DNA of 64,000 bases from Actinomyces weissii (GTDB taxonomy: Bacteria > Actinomycetota > Actinomycetes > Actinomycetales > Actinomycetaceae): positions 1,736,001-1,800,000 of the forward strand of contig NZ_CP066802.1 of NCBI RefSeq assembly GCF_016598775.1, written 5' to 3'. This document shows, piece after piece, positions 35,994 to 43,871 of the stretch. Within the stretch, counting starts at the first letter, position 1. Each line of letters opens with the position of its first letter. The notes beneath the pieces were generated by a model. The model saw only the letters and a program-made list of their open reading frames with translations, searched no databases and was not told the origin of the DNA. Made by a program: the position numbers and the translations under genes.

Positions 35994-37079
35994 TCACTTG
36001 GGGGTGTTCTGCGACTCGACCTTGAGCTCGCCGCTCTTGATCTGCTCGGTGAGCTTGTCTACCTCGGCCTTGAGCCCCTGGGGGACCTTGGAGTCAAAGT
36101 CGTGGTAAGGGGCGATGGACACGCCGCCGTTGGCCAGGGAGCCGACATAGGGCTCAGAGGTGAACTTGCCCTCCACCGAGTCCTTAATGGCCTGCTCCAC
36201 GGAGGCCCCGATCTCCTTCTTCACGGAGGTCAGGACGATGTCCTTGTAGTCGGGGTTGGCCTCGTACCAGTCGGAGTCCACACCGATGATGTAGGTGTCA
36301 CCGTCCGCCTTGGCGGCGGCGGCGGCTCCCAGGCCCACCGGGCCAGCCACGGGCATGATGATGTCCGCGCCCTGGTCGATGAACTGCTGGGCCTGCTGCT
36401 TGCCCAGGGCCTGGTCGTCGAAGCTGTTGGTGAAGGCCCCGTTCTGGGTGGCCTTGTCCCAGCCGAGGAGCTGGACGCTGGCGCCGTGGGCCTTGTTGTA
36501 GGCGTCCACGCCGTCGGCGAAGCCGTCCATGAAGATGTTGACGGAGGGCAGCGGGATACCTCCGAAGGTCGCGACCTTGCCGCTCTGGGACATGCCAGCA
36601 GCGACGTAGCCGGCCAGGAAGGCGGCCTCAGCGGTGTTGAACAGCAGCGGACGGCCGTTCTCCAGGGTGACCGGCTGGTTGTCCGGGCCAGAGAAGCCGG
36701 AGTCCACCAGGGCGTAGTGCAGGTCCTTGTTGATGTCGGCGTTGGCGTGCAGCGCCTGCTCCAGCTTGAAGCCGACACCGATGATCAGGTTGCAGCCGTC
36801 AGAGACCATGGCCTCCACGTTGGGCTGGAAGTCGGCGTCCGAGGAGGACTCAGCGGTGTTGGTCTTGATGCCGAGGGTGGTCTCCGCGGCCTTGAGCCCC
36901 TGGTAGGCGGACTCGTTGAAGGACTTGTCGTCCCAGCCGCCGGCGTCGGAGATGGCGCAGGCCTTGAAGCTGCTCGCTTCCTTCCTGCCGCCGTCAGTGG
37001 AGGTGCCTCCACCACCGCACCCGGCGAGGGCGAGCGCGGAGATGCTCGCGACCGCAATAATCCTGGAGAGGGTCTTCAT
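35994..37079 (-). CDS. BmpA/PnrA-family nucleoside-binding lipoprotein
   Basis: The 361-residue protein has a lipoprotein signal (MKTLSRIIAVASISALALAG, Cys21 in LAGC). A periplasmic-binding-protein fold of the Bmp family follows, with AISDAGGWDDKSFNESAYQGL, GVGFKLEQAL, TAEAAFLAGYVAAGMS and VAGPVGLGAAAAAK. Relatives such as PnrA bind purine nucleosides. As first gene of the cluster it delivers nucleosides to the ABC transporter encoded next. ATG 37079 follows CCGGAGGA. Confidence 0.93.
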   Translation of the reverse strand: MKTLSRIIAVASISALALAGCGGGGTSTDGGRKEASSFKACAISDAGGWDDKSFNESAYQGLKAAETTLGIKTNTAESSSDADFQPNVEAMVSDGCNLIIGVGFKLEQALHANADINKDLHYALVDSGFSGPDNQPVTLENGRPLLFNTAEAAFLAGYVAAGMSQSGKVATFGGIPLPSVNIFMDGFADGVDAYNKAHGASVQLLGWDKATQNGAFTNSFDDQALGKQQAQQFIDQGADIIMPVAGPVGLGAAAAAKADGDTYIIGVDSDWYEANPDYKDIVLTSVKKEIGASVEQAIKDSVEGKFTSEPYVGSLANGGVSIAPYHDFDSKVPQGLKAEVDKLTEQIKSGELKVESQNTPK

Positions 37080-37099
37080 ATCGTGTTCCTCCGGTTGGT

Positions 37100-37115
37100 T
37101 GTTCGCCCTTGAACA
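37100..37115. promoter_or_regulatory. Candidate operator upstream of the nucleoside cluster
   Basis: TGTTC-GCCCTT-GAACA is a perfect 5-bp inverted repeat with a 6-nt spacer, 20 nt before the BmpA-like gene. It shares the GAACA word with the repeats upstream of deoD and could be bound by the SorC/DeoR regulator. Confidence 0.4.
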
Positions 37116-37177
37116 GGTGGGGGACGCAGCTGGGGTGCTGCCCCGTCAAAGCGATGGACACCCGTCGGGATTAACGA

Positions 37178-37206
37178 ATGTCAATCTGTACTTTGACGCT
37201 TGACAA
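37178..37206 (-). promoter_or_regulatory. Promoter of the nucleoside cluster
   Basis: On the minus strand TTGTCA (37206-37201) and TGACAT (37183-37178) are 17 bp apart in a locally AT-rich stretch. The distance to the first gene is about 100 nt. Confidence 0.45.
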
Positions 37207-37298
37207 ATAGTGTCGTCCGTCCTCCCCGGCCTGTCAAGCCAGCCGGAGACTCCGAGTATGTTCCCCCCACCTGCGAGGCGCCGTGGCCGGGGCGTCTG

Positions 37299-38210
37299 TC
37301 ACCCCAGCTCCAGTGACTCTACCTGGGCCAGCAGCACCTCCAGAACCGCGCGCACCGCTGCGGAGGGGTCCGAGCGGGTCTCCCGGTGGCGCACCACAAG
37401 CTGGCGCGTGCCCAGCCCCGGCAGCCGGGACACCACCACCCCCTCGGGTACGAAGCCCGAGCGCACCGCCAGCTCCGGCAGCAGGGCGTGCCCCAGCCCC
37501 TGGCTGACCATGGCCAGCACCACGTCGTAGTCGTAGGCGACGTGCCGGGTCTCCAGCGGGACCGCGAGCTGCTGGGCCAGCCGGGTCAGGGCGAAGGCAC
37601 CCGCCGTGTGGGGGTCCAGGTCGATCCAGGTCACCCCCGCCAGGTCCGCCAGGCTGCTGGGGGCCGGGCAGCCCGGGGGCACCACCACCAGCCAGGACTC
37701 GTCCAGCAGAGGCAGGTCCGCGGTGGCGCGGGGCGCGGGCGGCAGGGTGTGCTCGTCGCGCTCCAGGAGCACCAGGTCCAGCTCCCCGTGGCGCAGCCGC
37801 TTGAGGGCCGCCCGCTCCTCCACCTCCTCGACCACCAACTCAACCGCCGGGTAGGCGGCCTCCAGGGAGCTTAGGAGCGGCAGCAGCAGGGCCCGGATGG
37901 CGGTGGAGAAGGAGCCGATGCGCACGGTCCCGGCCGGGGCGGCGGCGTCAACGGCGGCCAGCTCCCGGCGGGCGGTCGCCAGCTCCACCTCGATGCGCTC
38001 CGCGGCGTCCGCCAGCACCCGCCCGGCCGGGGTCAGCGTGGCCCCCGCCGGTGTGCGGTTGAGCACGCGCAGACCGGTCTCCTTCTCCAGGAGCTTGATC
38101 TGCTGGCTCACGGCGGAGGGGGTCAGGCGCAGGGAATCCGCTGCCGCCACAACGCCTCCGGCCCGCTGCACGGCCAGCAGCACGTTGATGCGGTGGGGCG
38201 AGATGTTCAC
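37299..38210 (-). CDS. LysR-family regulator (ArgP/LysG-like)
   Basis: The 303-residue protein has a LysR winged helix (residues about 4-62, HRINVLLAVQRAGGVVAAAD, LRLTPSAVSQQIKLLEKETG) and a C-terminal effector domain (IGSFSTAIRALLLPLL, LDLVLLERDEH, VSQGLGHALLPELAV). The target is unknown; the gene diverges from a small membrane protein gene, which may be under its control. GTG 38210 is chosen because TATGCT ends 6 nt upstream (38217-38222) with no ribosome-binding site. An ATG at 38246 is in frame but lies upstream of that box. Confidence 0.87.
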   Translation of the reverse strand: MNISPHRINVLLAVQRAGGVVAAADSLRLTPSAVSQQIKLLEKETGLRVLNRTPAGATLTPAGRVLADAAERIEVELATARRELAAVDAAAPAGTVRIGSFSTAIRALLLPLLSSLEAAYPAVELVVEEVEERAALKRLRHGELDLVLLERDEHTLPPAPRATADLPLLDESWLVVVPPGCPAPSSLADLAGVTWIDLDPHTAGAFALTRLAQQLAVPLETRHVAYDYDVVLAMVSQGLGHALLPELAVRSGFVPEGVVVSRLPGLGTRQLVVRHRETRSDPSAAVRAVLEVLLAQVESLELG

Positions 38211-38216
38211 CCCCCG

Positions 38217-38222
38217 AGCATA
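38217..38222 (-). promoter_or_regulatory. -10 box for the leaderless LysR gene
   Basis: TATGCT on the minus strand lies 6 nt before GTG 38210. This is the same sequence and spacing as before prfB. Confidence 0.45.
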
Positions 38223-38297
38223 GTTCAGTCTCACTACAGGCCACATGAAGGTCTATGTAATTGATCTTCAGGTTGGCGGTGCCCCAGGATGCCGCCT

Positions 38298-38666
38298 GTG
38301 ACTGACGTGGTTGACCTGCTCATCGGTGTCGGCGGCTGGATCGGGGCCGCCGAGTTCCTGCTCGCCTACTTCCTGGTGTCCAAGGGCCGGCTCGCCGGGG
38401 ACTCGCTGCGCTACCAGGCCCTGAACCTGTCCGCCTCCGTGCTGCTGCTGCTCAACTGCGCCCGCACCGGGGCCTGGCCCAGCGCGGTGGCCAACATCTT
38501 CTACGTGCTGGTAGGGCTGAACATCCTCATGACCGTCAAGCGCGCCTACATCGCCCAGCTGGCCCAGAACCAGGTGCAGGCGGCCGCCCAGTGGCGGGTC
38601 AGCGCCTGGTGGCGCCGGTCCCTCAGCGCTGCGCCACTCGGGCGGAGGCCTGGGCCCGCAGCGTGA
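38298..38666 (+). CDS. Small membrane protein, CBU_0592-like
   Basis: The 122-residue protein has three predicted membrane segments (IGVGGWIGAAEFLLAYFLV, YQALNLSASVLLLLN, VANIFYVLVGLNILM), the pattern of the CBU_0592-type integral membrane family of unknown function. A basic tail follows. GTG 38298 has CAGGA 8 nt upstream; ATG 38289 is in frame and adds three residues but has its AGG too close. Its last 44 nt overlap the 3' end of the TadG-like gene on the other strand. Confidence 0.65.
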   Translation: MTDVVDLLIGVGGWIGAAEFLLAYFLVSKGRLAGDSLRYQALNLSASVLLLLNCARTGAWPSAVANIFYVLVGLNILMTVKRAYIAQLAQNQVQAAAQWRVSAWWRRSLSAAPLGRRPGPAA

Positions 38667-39111
38667 AGCCCTCCGCGCCGATCACGCCCCAGGGCAGGAA
38701 GGGCGGCTGGGAACGCCCCCGTAGCTCCACCCGCACGCTGGCCCCGTCAGGGCTGGTGGCCCTGACCACCTCCACACCGGTCAGCCCGCCCTCTGTCCGC
38801 ACCTGCTGCATGTAGGCGTGGACTGCCTGGCTGACCCCCGCGTCGTCCAGCGGCCGGTCCGCGTTGGCCCCCGTGCGCAGGTACTGGTCCTGGTCCACGT
38901 TGGCGACGGCGCTGGCCGCCGCCAGGTCCGCCAGGCCCGTAAGCCGCTTGAGGTCCAGGTAGACGGAGCTGACGGAGGCCACCAGCAGCACCAGGGCCAG
39001 GACGACCGCCAGCAGGCCCGTTCCCAGCAGCAGCACCTGCCCCTCCTCCGCCCGCAGACGCGCCCGCAGCCGCGCCCACAGGCGGCTAGCCGCCTCCCTG
39101 CCCCGGCTCAC
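38623..39111 (-). CDS. TadG-like pilus assembly protein
   Basis: The 162-residue protein has a basic N-terminus, one hydrophobic segment (EEGQVLLLGTGLLAVVLALV, about residues 21-43) and an exported domain with LTGLADLAAASAVANVDQDQY, typical of the TadE/TadG-like pseudopilin family (Rv3654c position). It is the last gene of the Tad cluster. GTG 39111 overlaps the preceding stop (GTGA). Its 3' end overlaps a convergent gene. Confidence 0.78.
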   Translation of the reverse strand: MSRGREAASRLWARLRARLRAEEGQVLLLGTGLLAVVLALVLLVASVSSVYLDLKRLTGLADLAAASAVANVDQDQYLRTGANADRPLDDAGVSQAVHAYMQQVRTEGGLTGVEVVRATSPDGASVRVELRGRSQPPFLPWGVIGAEGFTLRAQASARVAQR

Positions 39112-39557
39112 GGCTGCTCCGGTCCCGCTGGCAGGGACACCTGCTGCACGGCGTCCACCACGAGGACGTCCTGCCCCAGCCCGACCGCGCTGAGCACCGG
39201 CAGATCCACCCCGACCGCCACCCGTACCACCGCCTGTCCACCGGCGCAGCCCGGGCGCTCGCACTCCACCGTGAGCGCCCGGGCGGCCTCGTCGGCGTCG
39301 ACGCGCTGGTCCGTGAGCGCCAGGACCACCGAGCTGCGGGCCAGGTCCAGGCCCTTCTCCCCCGGGTAGCTGATAAGCATCCGTGCCGCCGCCTGCGCCC
39401 CCGCCGTCGTGGCGAAGCTGGCCGCCTGCACCCCGGCCAGGGCCACCACCAAGTAGGCCACCGGCAGCAGCACCGCCACCACCCAGCCGACGAACTCCAC
39501 CTGGGCGTTGCCCGCCTGGTCCCGCAGCCACCGGTCCCACCGGCGCGCGCGGCTCAT
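39108..39557 (-). CDS. TadE-family pilus protein 2
   Basis: The 149-residue protein has a TadE-type N-terminus (GNAQVEFVGWVVAVLLPVAY, with the Glu five residues into the hydrophobic segment typical of pseudopilins). Its C-terminal domain has two cysteines (VECERPGCAGG) that could form a disulfide. The start overlaps the stop of the previous gene and its end overlaps the next start, so three small genes are translationally coupled. Confidence 0.78.
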   Translation of the reverse strand: MSRARRWDRWLRDQAGNAQVEFVGWVVAVLLPVAYLVVALAGVQAASFATTAGAQAAARMLISYPGEKGLDLARSSVVLALTDQRVDADEAARALTVECERPGCAGGQAVVRVAVGVDLPVLSAVGLGQDVLVVDAVQQVSLPAGPEQP

Positions 39558-39985
39558 GGCTGGCGCCCCGCACCGTCGGGGTCGCTGGTCAGCGCTGACT
39601 CGTCGACGGCGTGGGCCCTCACCCGCAGGGTCCCGGCGGGCCCCAGCAGCCCCAGCACCGGCAGCGGCGCGCTGGCCGTGACCTCCACGACCGCCACCCC
39701 GCCCCGGCTCACCCGCCGGACCTCCACCTGCTGCAGGTAGTCGTCTGTCAGGGCCTGGGCGACCAGCTCCGCGACCCGGGCGCGCCCCTCAGCCTCGGAG
39801 CCTCCCAGCAGGGCGGCCCGCCTAGCCCCCTCACCGGCTGCGTCCACCAGGACGTTACGGACGTGCAGTCCCAGGGCCAGCTGGAGCAGTCCCAGCCCCA
39901 GGGCCACCACCAGCACGGAGACCAGCGCGAAGTCCACCGGCGCGGACCCGCGCTCGCCACCCGACGACCGCCGCTCAGATCGCAC
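39554..39985 (-). CDS. TadE-family pilus protein 1
   Basis: The 143-residue protein has the pseudopilin-like segment GSAPVDFALVSVLVVALGLG followed by HVRNVLVDAAGEGARRAALLGG, the TadE pattern found in Rv3655c-like genes. Such proteins may be minor components or assembly factors of a Tad/Flp fibre. Its GTG start lies inside the end of the DUF4244-like gene (11-bp overlap). Confidence 0.8.
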   Translation of the reverse strand: MRSERRSSGGERGSAPVDFALVSVLVVALGLGLLQLALGLHVRNVLVDAAGEGARRAALLGGSEAEGRARVAELVAQALTDDYLQQVEVRRVSRGGVAVVEVTASAPLPVLGLLGPAGTLRVRAHAVDESALTSDPDGAGRQP

Positions 39986-40169
39986 CGGTGACCTTGGACA
40001 TCGCCTGGGTGAACACGTCGGTCAGGGCGGGGCCCGCCACCGCCCACAGGGCCACCACCAGGCCAGCGGTCATCATCGTCACCAGCACCCAGCCGGGCAC
40101 GTCCCCACGCTCCGCCCCCAGCCGGTGGCCCAGCATGCGCAGCCCTTTCCTGAGGTGTGTCAGTACCAT
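39975..40169 (-). CDS. Flp-pilin-like small protein (DUF4244)
   Basis: The 64-residue protein carries a basic leader (RLGAERGDVPGW) followed by one hydrophobic segment (VLVTMMTAGLVVALWAVAG) and a short tail, TDVFTQAMSKVTGAI. This matches the DUF4244 proteins in the Rv3656c position and probably is the main pilin. ATG 40169 has AGGAGGAG 5 nt upstream, the strongest ribosome-binding site of the cluster. Confidence 0.82.
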   Translation of the reverse strand: MVLTHLRKGLRMLGHRLGAERGDVPGWVLVTMMTAGLVVALWAVAGPALTDVFTQAMSKVTGAI

Positions 40170-40240
40170 TGGTCTCCTCCTTGGAGCGGTTTGTCAGGGT
40201 CGGTTTCCAGGTGCACGGGGCACCCGGTGATCTAGAGGCC

Positions 40241-41155
40241 TCACAGCCCCAGGCGCAGCACCAGCAGTCCCGGGAACAGGGCGAACATGACGGTGATCGG
40301 CAGGATCAGGAACACCACCGGCACCATCTGGGCGATCTCCCGGCGGCCGCCCTCCTCGATCAGGTGCCTGCGCGAGGCCTCCCGGGCGTCCGCCGCCTGG
40401 GCCCGCAGCACCTCCGCCAAGGGGGTGCCCCGCTCCAGGGCGGCGGACACCGCGTCAGCCAGGCGCGTGACGCTCAGGGCCCCCACCCGCTTGTCCAGGC
40501 GCCCTATGGCGGCCCCCAGCGTGCTGCCCGCACGCACGTCCGCCAGGGTCAGGGCCAGCTCGTCGATCAGGGCCCCCTGGCCCAGGCCGACGACACGCTC
40601 CATCGCCGCCACCGGCCCCTGCCCGGCGCCGACCACCAGCGCCAGCAGCTCAACCACGTCCGGCAGCTGGGCCTCGATAGCCGCCTGCCGGCGGCTGACC
40701 GTCTGGCTCAGCCACCAGTCGCGGGCCGCCGCCCCCAATCCCGCCGCCACCACGGCCAGGACCGCCACCGCCAGCAGGTTCACCGGACGGACGCTGCGCA
40801 GCAGCAGACCGCCCCCGGCCGCCACAGCCATGGCGGCCCCGGCCCACAGGACCTGCTGGAGCCGTACCTCCTCAACCGTCAGCGTGGTGCCGCTGCGCCC
40901 CAGACGCCGCCGCACTGAGGCCTCCGAGGAGCCGATCGACTCAAAGAACCGCCCCGCCGCACCCACCTGGCTCAGCAAGGCCGCAGAGACCGTGCGCGAG
41001 CCAGGGACCTGCCCAGCCGCAGCCTGGGCCCCACGCCGGAAACGCATGTAGGGGGCCACCCTCTCCGCCAGCCGTGGCCTACGGGCGCGCCAGGCGGACA
41101 GCAACAGCAGCACCCCGATCCCCAGCCCGCCTCCCGCGAGCGCACCCAGGTTCAT
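40241..41155 (-). CDS. tadC: Tad secretion membrane protein TadC
   Basis: The 304-residue protein belongs to the type II secretion F family (TadC). It has membrane segments near the N-terminus, in the middle (VLWAGAAMAVAAGGGLLL, LLAVAVLAVVAAGLG) and at the end (VPVVFLILPITVMFALFPGLLVL), around a T2SSF domain with IEAQLPDVVELLALVVGAG. It forms the inner-membrane platform together with TadB, whose stop codon it overlaps (ATGA). Confidence 0.88.
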   Translation of the reverse strand: MNLGALAGGGLGIGVLLLLSAWRARRPRLAERVAPYMRFRRGAQAAAGQVPGSRTVSAALLSQVGAAGRFFESIGSSEASVRRRLGRSGTTLTVEEVRLQQVLWAGAAMAVAAGGGLLLRSVRPVNLLAVAVLAVVAAGLGAAARDWWLSQTVSRRQAAIEAQLPDVVELLALVVGAGQGPVAAMERVVGLGQGALIDELALTLADVRAGSTLGAAIGRLDKRVGALSVTRLADAVSAALERGTPLAEVLRAQAADAREASRRHLIEEGGRREIAQMVPVVFLILPITVMFALFPGLLVLRLGL

Positions 41156-42003
41156 CGCAGCACCCGTTCTTCCTCCGGCAGGCGCCCCAGACGCAGCATC
41201 AGCCAGTAGGCGAGCACGCTCGCCCCGGCCCCCGCCACCAGCACCAGGGCCCCGGTGGCGCTGGAGTAGGCTGCCGCCGCCTGGGGGCGGGTGGACAGCA
41301 GGGCCAGCACCAGCCAGGGGGCCGCCACCGCGACCTTGGCACCGTTGACCGTCCAGGACTGGCGGGCCTCCAGCTCGCCCCGGGTGCGCATGTCCTCCCG
41401 CAGCATCCGGGCCAGTGCACGCAGCAGGTTCCCTAGCTCCACGCCGCCCACCTCGTGGGCCAGGCGCAGCGCCTCCACGATCCGGTCAGCCACCGGGTCG
41501 GCGAAGCGGTCCTTCAAGCGGTCCAGGCACAGGTCGAAACGGGCGGTGGCGTTGTAGTCGGCCGCGAAGGCGGCGAACTCCGGGCGCACCGCCAGGGGGC
41601 CTTTCTCGCCCAACGCGGAGACCGCCTCCGGCAGGCTCATGCCTGCGCGCGTGCCCGAGACCAGCGTGTCCACCACCTCCGGCCAGACCTCCCGCAGGCT
41701 CGTACGGCGGGAACGTGCCCGCGCGGAGACCGCCCAGTAGGGGGCCAGCCCCGTAATCGTCCCGAATGCCAGGGCCACCGGCCAGGCCCGGGAGAAGCCC
41801 AGGAAGAACAGCCCCACCACCCCGGCCAGGGCCAGCGCCCCCAGCACGAAGGTCGTGGGACTGGTGCGTCCCACGCCCGCCTGTACCAGCAGGTCGGCCA
41901 GGTGCCTGGAGCCCGTCGGACGCCAGCGAGGTACCTCAGTGGTGAGGGACAGCCAGACCAGGAGCAGGCCGCAGCCTGCCAGCACGCCCGCGACCGCCCC
42001 CAT
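41152..42003 (-). CDS. tadB: Tad secretion membrane protein TadB
   Basis: The 283-residue protein is the second F-type platform protein. It contains WPEVVDTLVSGTRAGMSLPEAVSAL and EVGGVELGNLLRALARMLRED, with membrane segments at both ends. The ATG overlaps the tadA stop by one base (TGATG), and its own stop overlaps the tadC start, so the three are coupled. Confidence 0.88.
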   Translation of the reverse strand: MGAVAGVLAGCGLLLVWLSLTTEVPRWRPTGSRHLADLLVQAGVGRTSPTTFVLGALALAGVVGLFFLGFSRAWPVALAFGTITGLAPYWAVSARARSRRTSLREVWPEVVDTLVSGTRAGMSLPEAVSALGEKGPLAVRPEFAAFAADYNATARFDLCLDRLKDRFADPVADRIVEALRLAHEVGGVELGNLLRALARMLREDMRTRGELEARQSWTVNGAKVAVAAPWLVLALLSTRPQAAAAYSSATGALVLVAGAGASVLAYWLMLRLGRLPEEERVLR

Positions 42004-43352
42004 CAGCGGCCCGCCTCTGCGCCGCGCAGCCGGTCACCGGCTTGCCGCCGACGTGCAGGTGCCTCAGGCCAGGCCCCGGGCTGCGGCCCCGGCGTCCAGG
42101 GTGACCACGAGGAAGCCGCGGCGACGCCGTCGCCAGCCAGGAGGGCCGCCAGGTCCGTGCCCGCCCGGGCGTAGCGCTCCGGGTGGGGCGGCTGCCCCTG
42201 CCCGCGCACCAGGCGGCCCTGTGCGTCCCGGTGGAACACCTCCGCCATCTCGATGACGCCCTCCTCCACCCGGCCCGGCACCGCCGCCACCTCCCGGAGG
42301 GTACGGCGGCCGTCGGCGTCGATATCCAGGTGGACCACCAGGTCCACGGCGGTGGCGACGGTGGGGACGATGAAGGCGGAGCCCACGTTCTCCCCGGCCA
42401 GCAGCGGCAGGGTGCACAGCTTGAGCACCGCCTCCCGGGCGGAGTTGGCGTGCAGGGTGGACATGGATGGGATGCCGGAGTTCATGGCGATCAGCAGGTC
42501 CAGGGCCTCCGCCTCCCGCACCTCACCTATCAGGAGCCGGTCGGGCCGCATCCGTAGGGCCTCCTTGACCAGACGGCGCAGCGTGATCTCCCCGACGCCC
42601 TCCAGGTTCGCGGCGCGGGTCTGCATGGCCACGCAGTCTCGGTTGGCCAGGGCCAGCTCAAAGACCTCCTCGCAGGTGATGACCCGCTGGCTGGCCGGGA
42701 TGGCTCCGGCCAGGGCGCGCACCATGGTGGTCTTGCCTGCCTGGGTGGCCCCGGAGACCACGATGTTCAGGCCCGCTCGTACCGAGGCCTCCAGGAAGGC
42801 CGCCACCTGCGGGGTCAGGGAGCCCATCCGGGCCAGGTCACTTAGCCGGGCCGAGCGGGTGGTGTGCTTGCGTATGTTCAGCGCCCAGCTGGCGGAGGTG
42901 ATCGGGGGGATGACCACGTGCAGCCGCTCCCCGGTGGGCAGCTGCGCGTCCACGAAGGGGCAGGACAGGTCCAGGCGCCGCCCGGAGACCCGCAGCATGC
43001 GCTCCACCAGCACCCGCAGCTCCCCCTCCTCCAGCAGGGTGGTAGTCAGCTCAGGGCGCCCGTTGCGGGCCACGAAGACCCGGTCCTCCCCGTTGACCCA
43101 GATCTCCTCCACCGAGTCGTCCACCAGGTAGCGCTGCAGGGAGCCCGCCCCGGCCAGGGAGTCGAAGGCGGCCTGCGCGGCGGCGTCGTAGTCGGCCAGG
43201 GGCGGCACCAGCCCGGCGTCGGCCCGGGACAGGTAGTCCGCCCCCGCCTCCGAGACCAGCGCCTCGAAGGCAGTGGCGTCGTGGAGCGGGTCTACGCCGC
43301 GTCGGCGCACCAGCTCACGCACCTCCGCGCTGAGGATTGCGGCTGCGTCCAA
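42003..43352 (-). CDS. tadA: Tad/CpaF-type secretion ATPase TadA
   Basis: The 449-residue ATPase powers assembly of the Tad/Flp pilus. Walker A is GATQAGKT (201-208); the Asp box region reads VITCEEVFELALAN, and LLIGEVREAEALDLLIAMN and STLHANSARE (His box) follow. The N-terminal domain has IWVNGEDRVFVARNGRPE. About 55 C-terminal residues beyond the family core are Pro-, Ala- and Arg-rich. The start is TTG 43352, with GAGAGG 7 nt upstream. No TadZ/Ssd-like gene or prepilin peptidase gene is nearby. Confidence 0.92.
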   Translation of the reverse strand: MDAAAILSAEVRELVRRRGVDPLHDATAFEALVSEAGADYLSRADAGLVPPLADYDAAAQAAFDSLAGAGSLQRYLVDDSVEEIWVNGEDRVFVARNGRPELTTTLLEEGELRVLVERMLRVSGRRLDLSCPFVDAQLPTGERLHVVIPPITSASWALNIRKHTTRSARLSDLARMGSLTPQVAAFLEASVRAGLNIVVSGATQAGKTTMVRALAGAIPASQRVITCEEVFELALANRDCVAMQTRAANLEGVGEITLRRLVKEALRMRPDRLLIGEVREAEALDLLIAMNSGIPSMSTLHANSAREAVLKLCTLPLLAGENVGSAFIVPTVATAVDLVVHLDIDADGRRTLREVAAVPGRVEEGVIEMAEVFHRDAQGRLVRGQGQPPHPERYARAGTDLAALLAGDGVAAASSWSPWTPGPQPGAWPEAPARRRQAGDRLRGAEAGR

Positions 43353-43871
43353 GATGACCTCTCAGTCAGTGTGCTCAGGGATTGGATTGTCAGGGACAGC
43401 TTGCTAAGGGCGCGTCAGCGCGCCCGTCCCGGTTGCCGGGGCAGGGGTGCCAGCTCCCGGGAAGCAGGTGAAAGGTTATGCCTACTTTCCGGCGCGCGGG
43501 GGCAGGCTGCCAGATCTGTGGATAAATAACTGGCCCTGACGGCGCGCCCTGGCCACGGCTCCTGGCACCAGCCCGGTGCCCGCCACCGCCCCTCCGGCTG
43601 CGGCGCGGACGGCACTAGCGGGTGTCGGATAACGGTTGACGGCATGGCCTACCCTCCGGCTGCGGGCGGCACGCCCCGTAACTGGACTACCGAGCCAAGC
43701 CCGGCGCCTGCCCTACGGCTGCAGGGGCCACAAGCTGGTTACCCTGCGCCGGTTCCTGCAGCAGGCTGCTTCCTGGGGCCGTACAGGCCGACCCGGCTCC
43801 CGTAACATCCGCACACGTTCCTTCTACCGGTGATCTGGCGGTCCTGGCCCGCCCTCGCATACGGTGGACAC
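43353..43871. other. 519-bp gap between tadA and the phosphotransferase gene
   Basis: These divergent genes are separated by a stretch with no gene I can support. It holds a small hairpin GGGCGCG-TCAG-CGCGCCC (43408-43425), a lone DnaA-box-like TGTGGATAA (43515-43523) within a short AT-rich patch, and the word CCGGCTGCGG or a variant three times about 60 bp apart. In Mycobacterium the TadZ/Ssd gene would be expected here; it is absent. Confidence 0.5.
43860..43865 (+). promoter_or_regulatory. -10 box for the leaderless phosphotransferase gene
   Basis: TACGGT ends 6 nt before ATG 43872, and no ribosome-binding site is present. Confidence 0.4.

Noticed and set aside
36102-37112. Long plus-strand open frame opposite the BmpA-like gene
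   Set aside because: It is a Val/Gly/Leu-rich shadow of the minus-strand gene caused by the high GC content; similar shadows occur opposite nearly all genes here.
43515-43523. TGTGGATAA, a perfect DnaA-box-like word, in the tadA upstream gap
   Set aside because: It is single, and no dnaA, dnaN or cluster of boxes is near, so there is no case for an origin.
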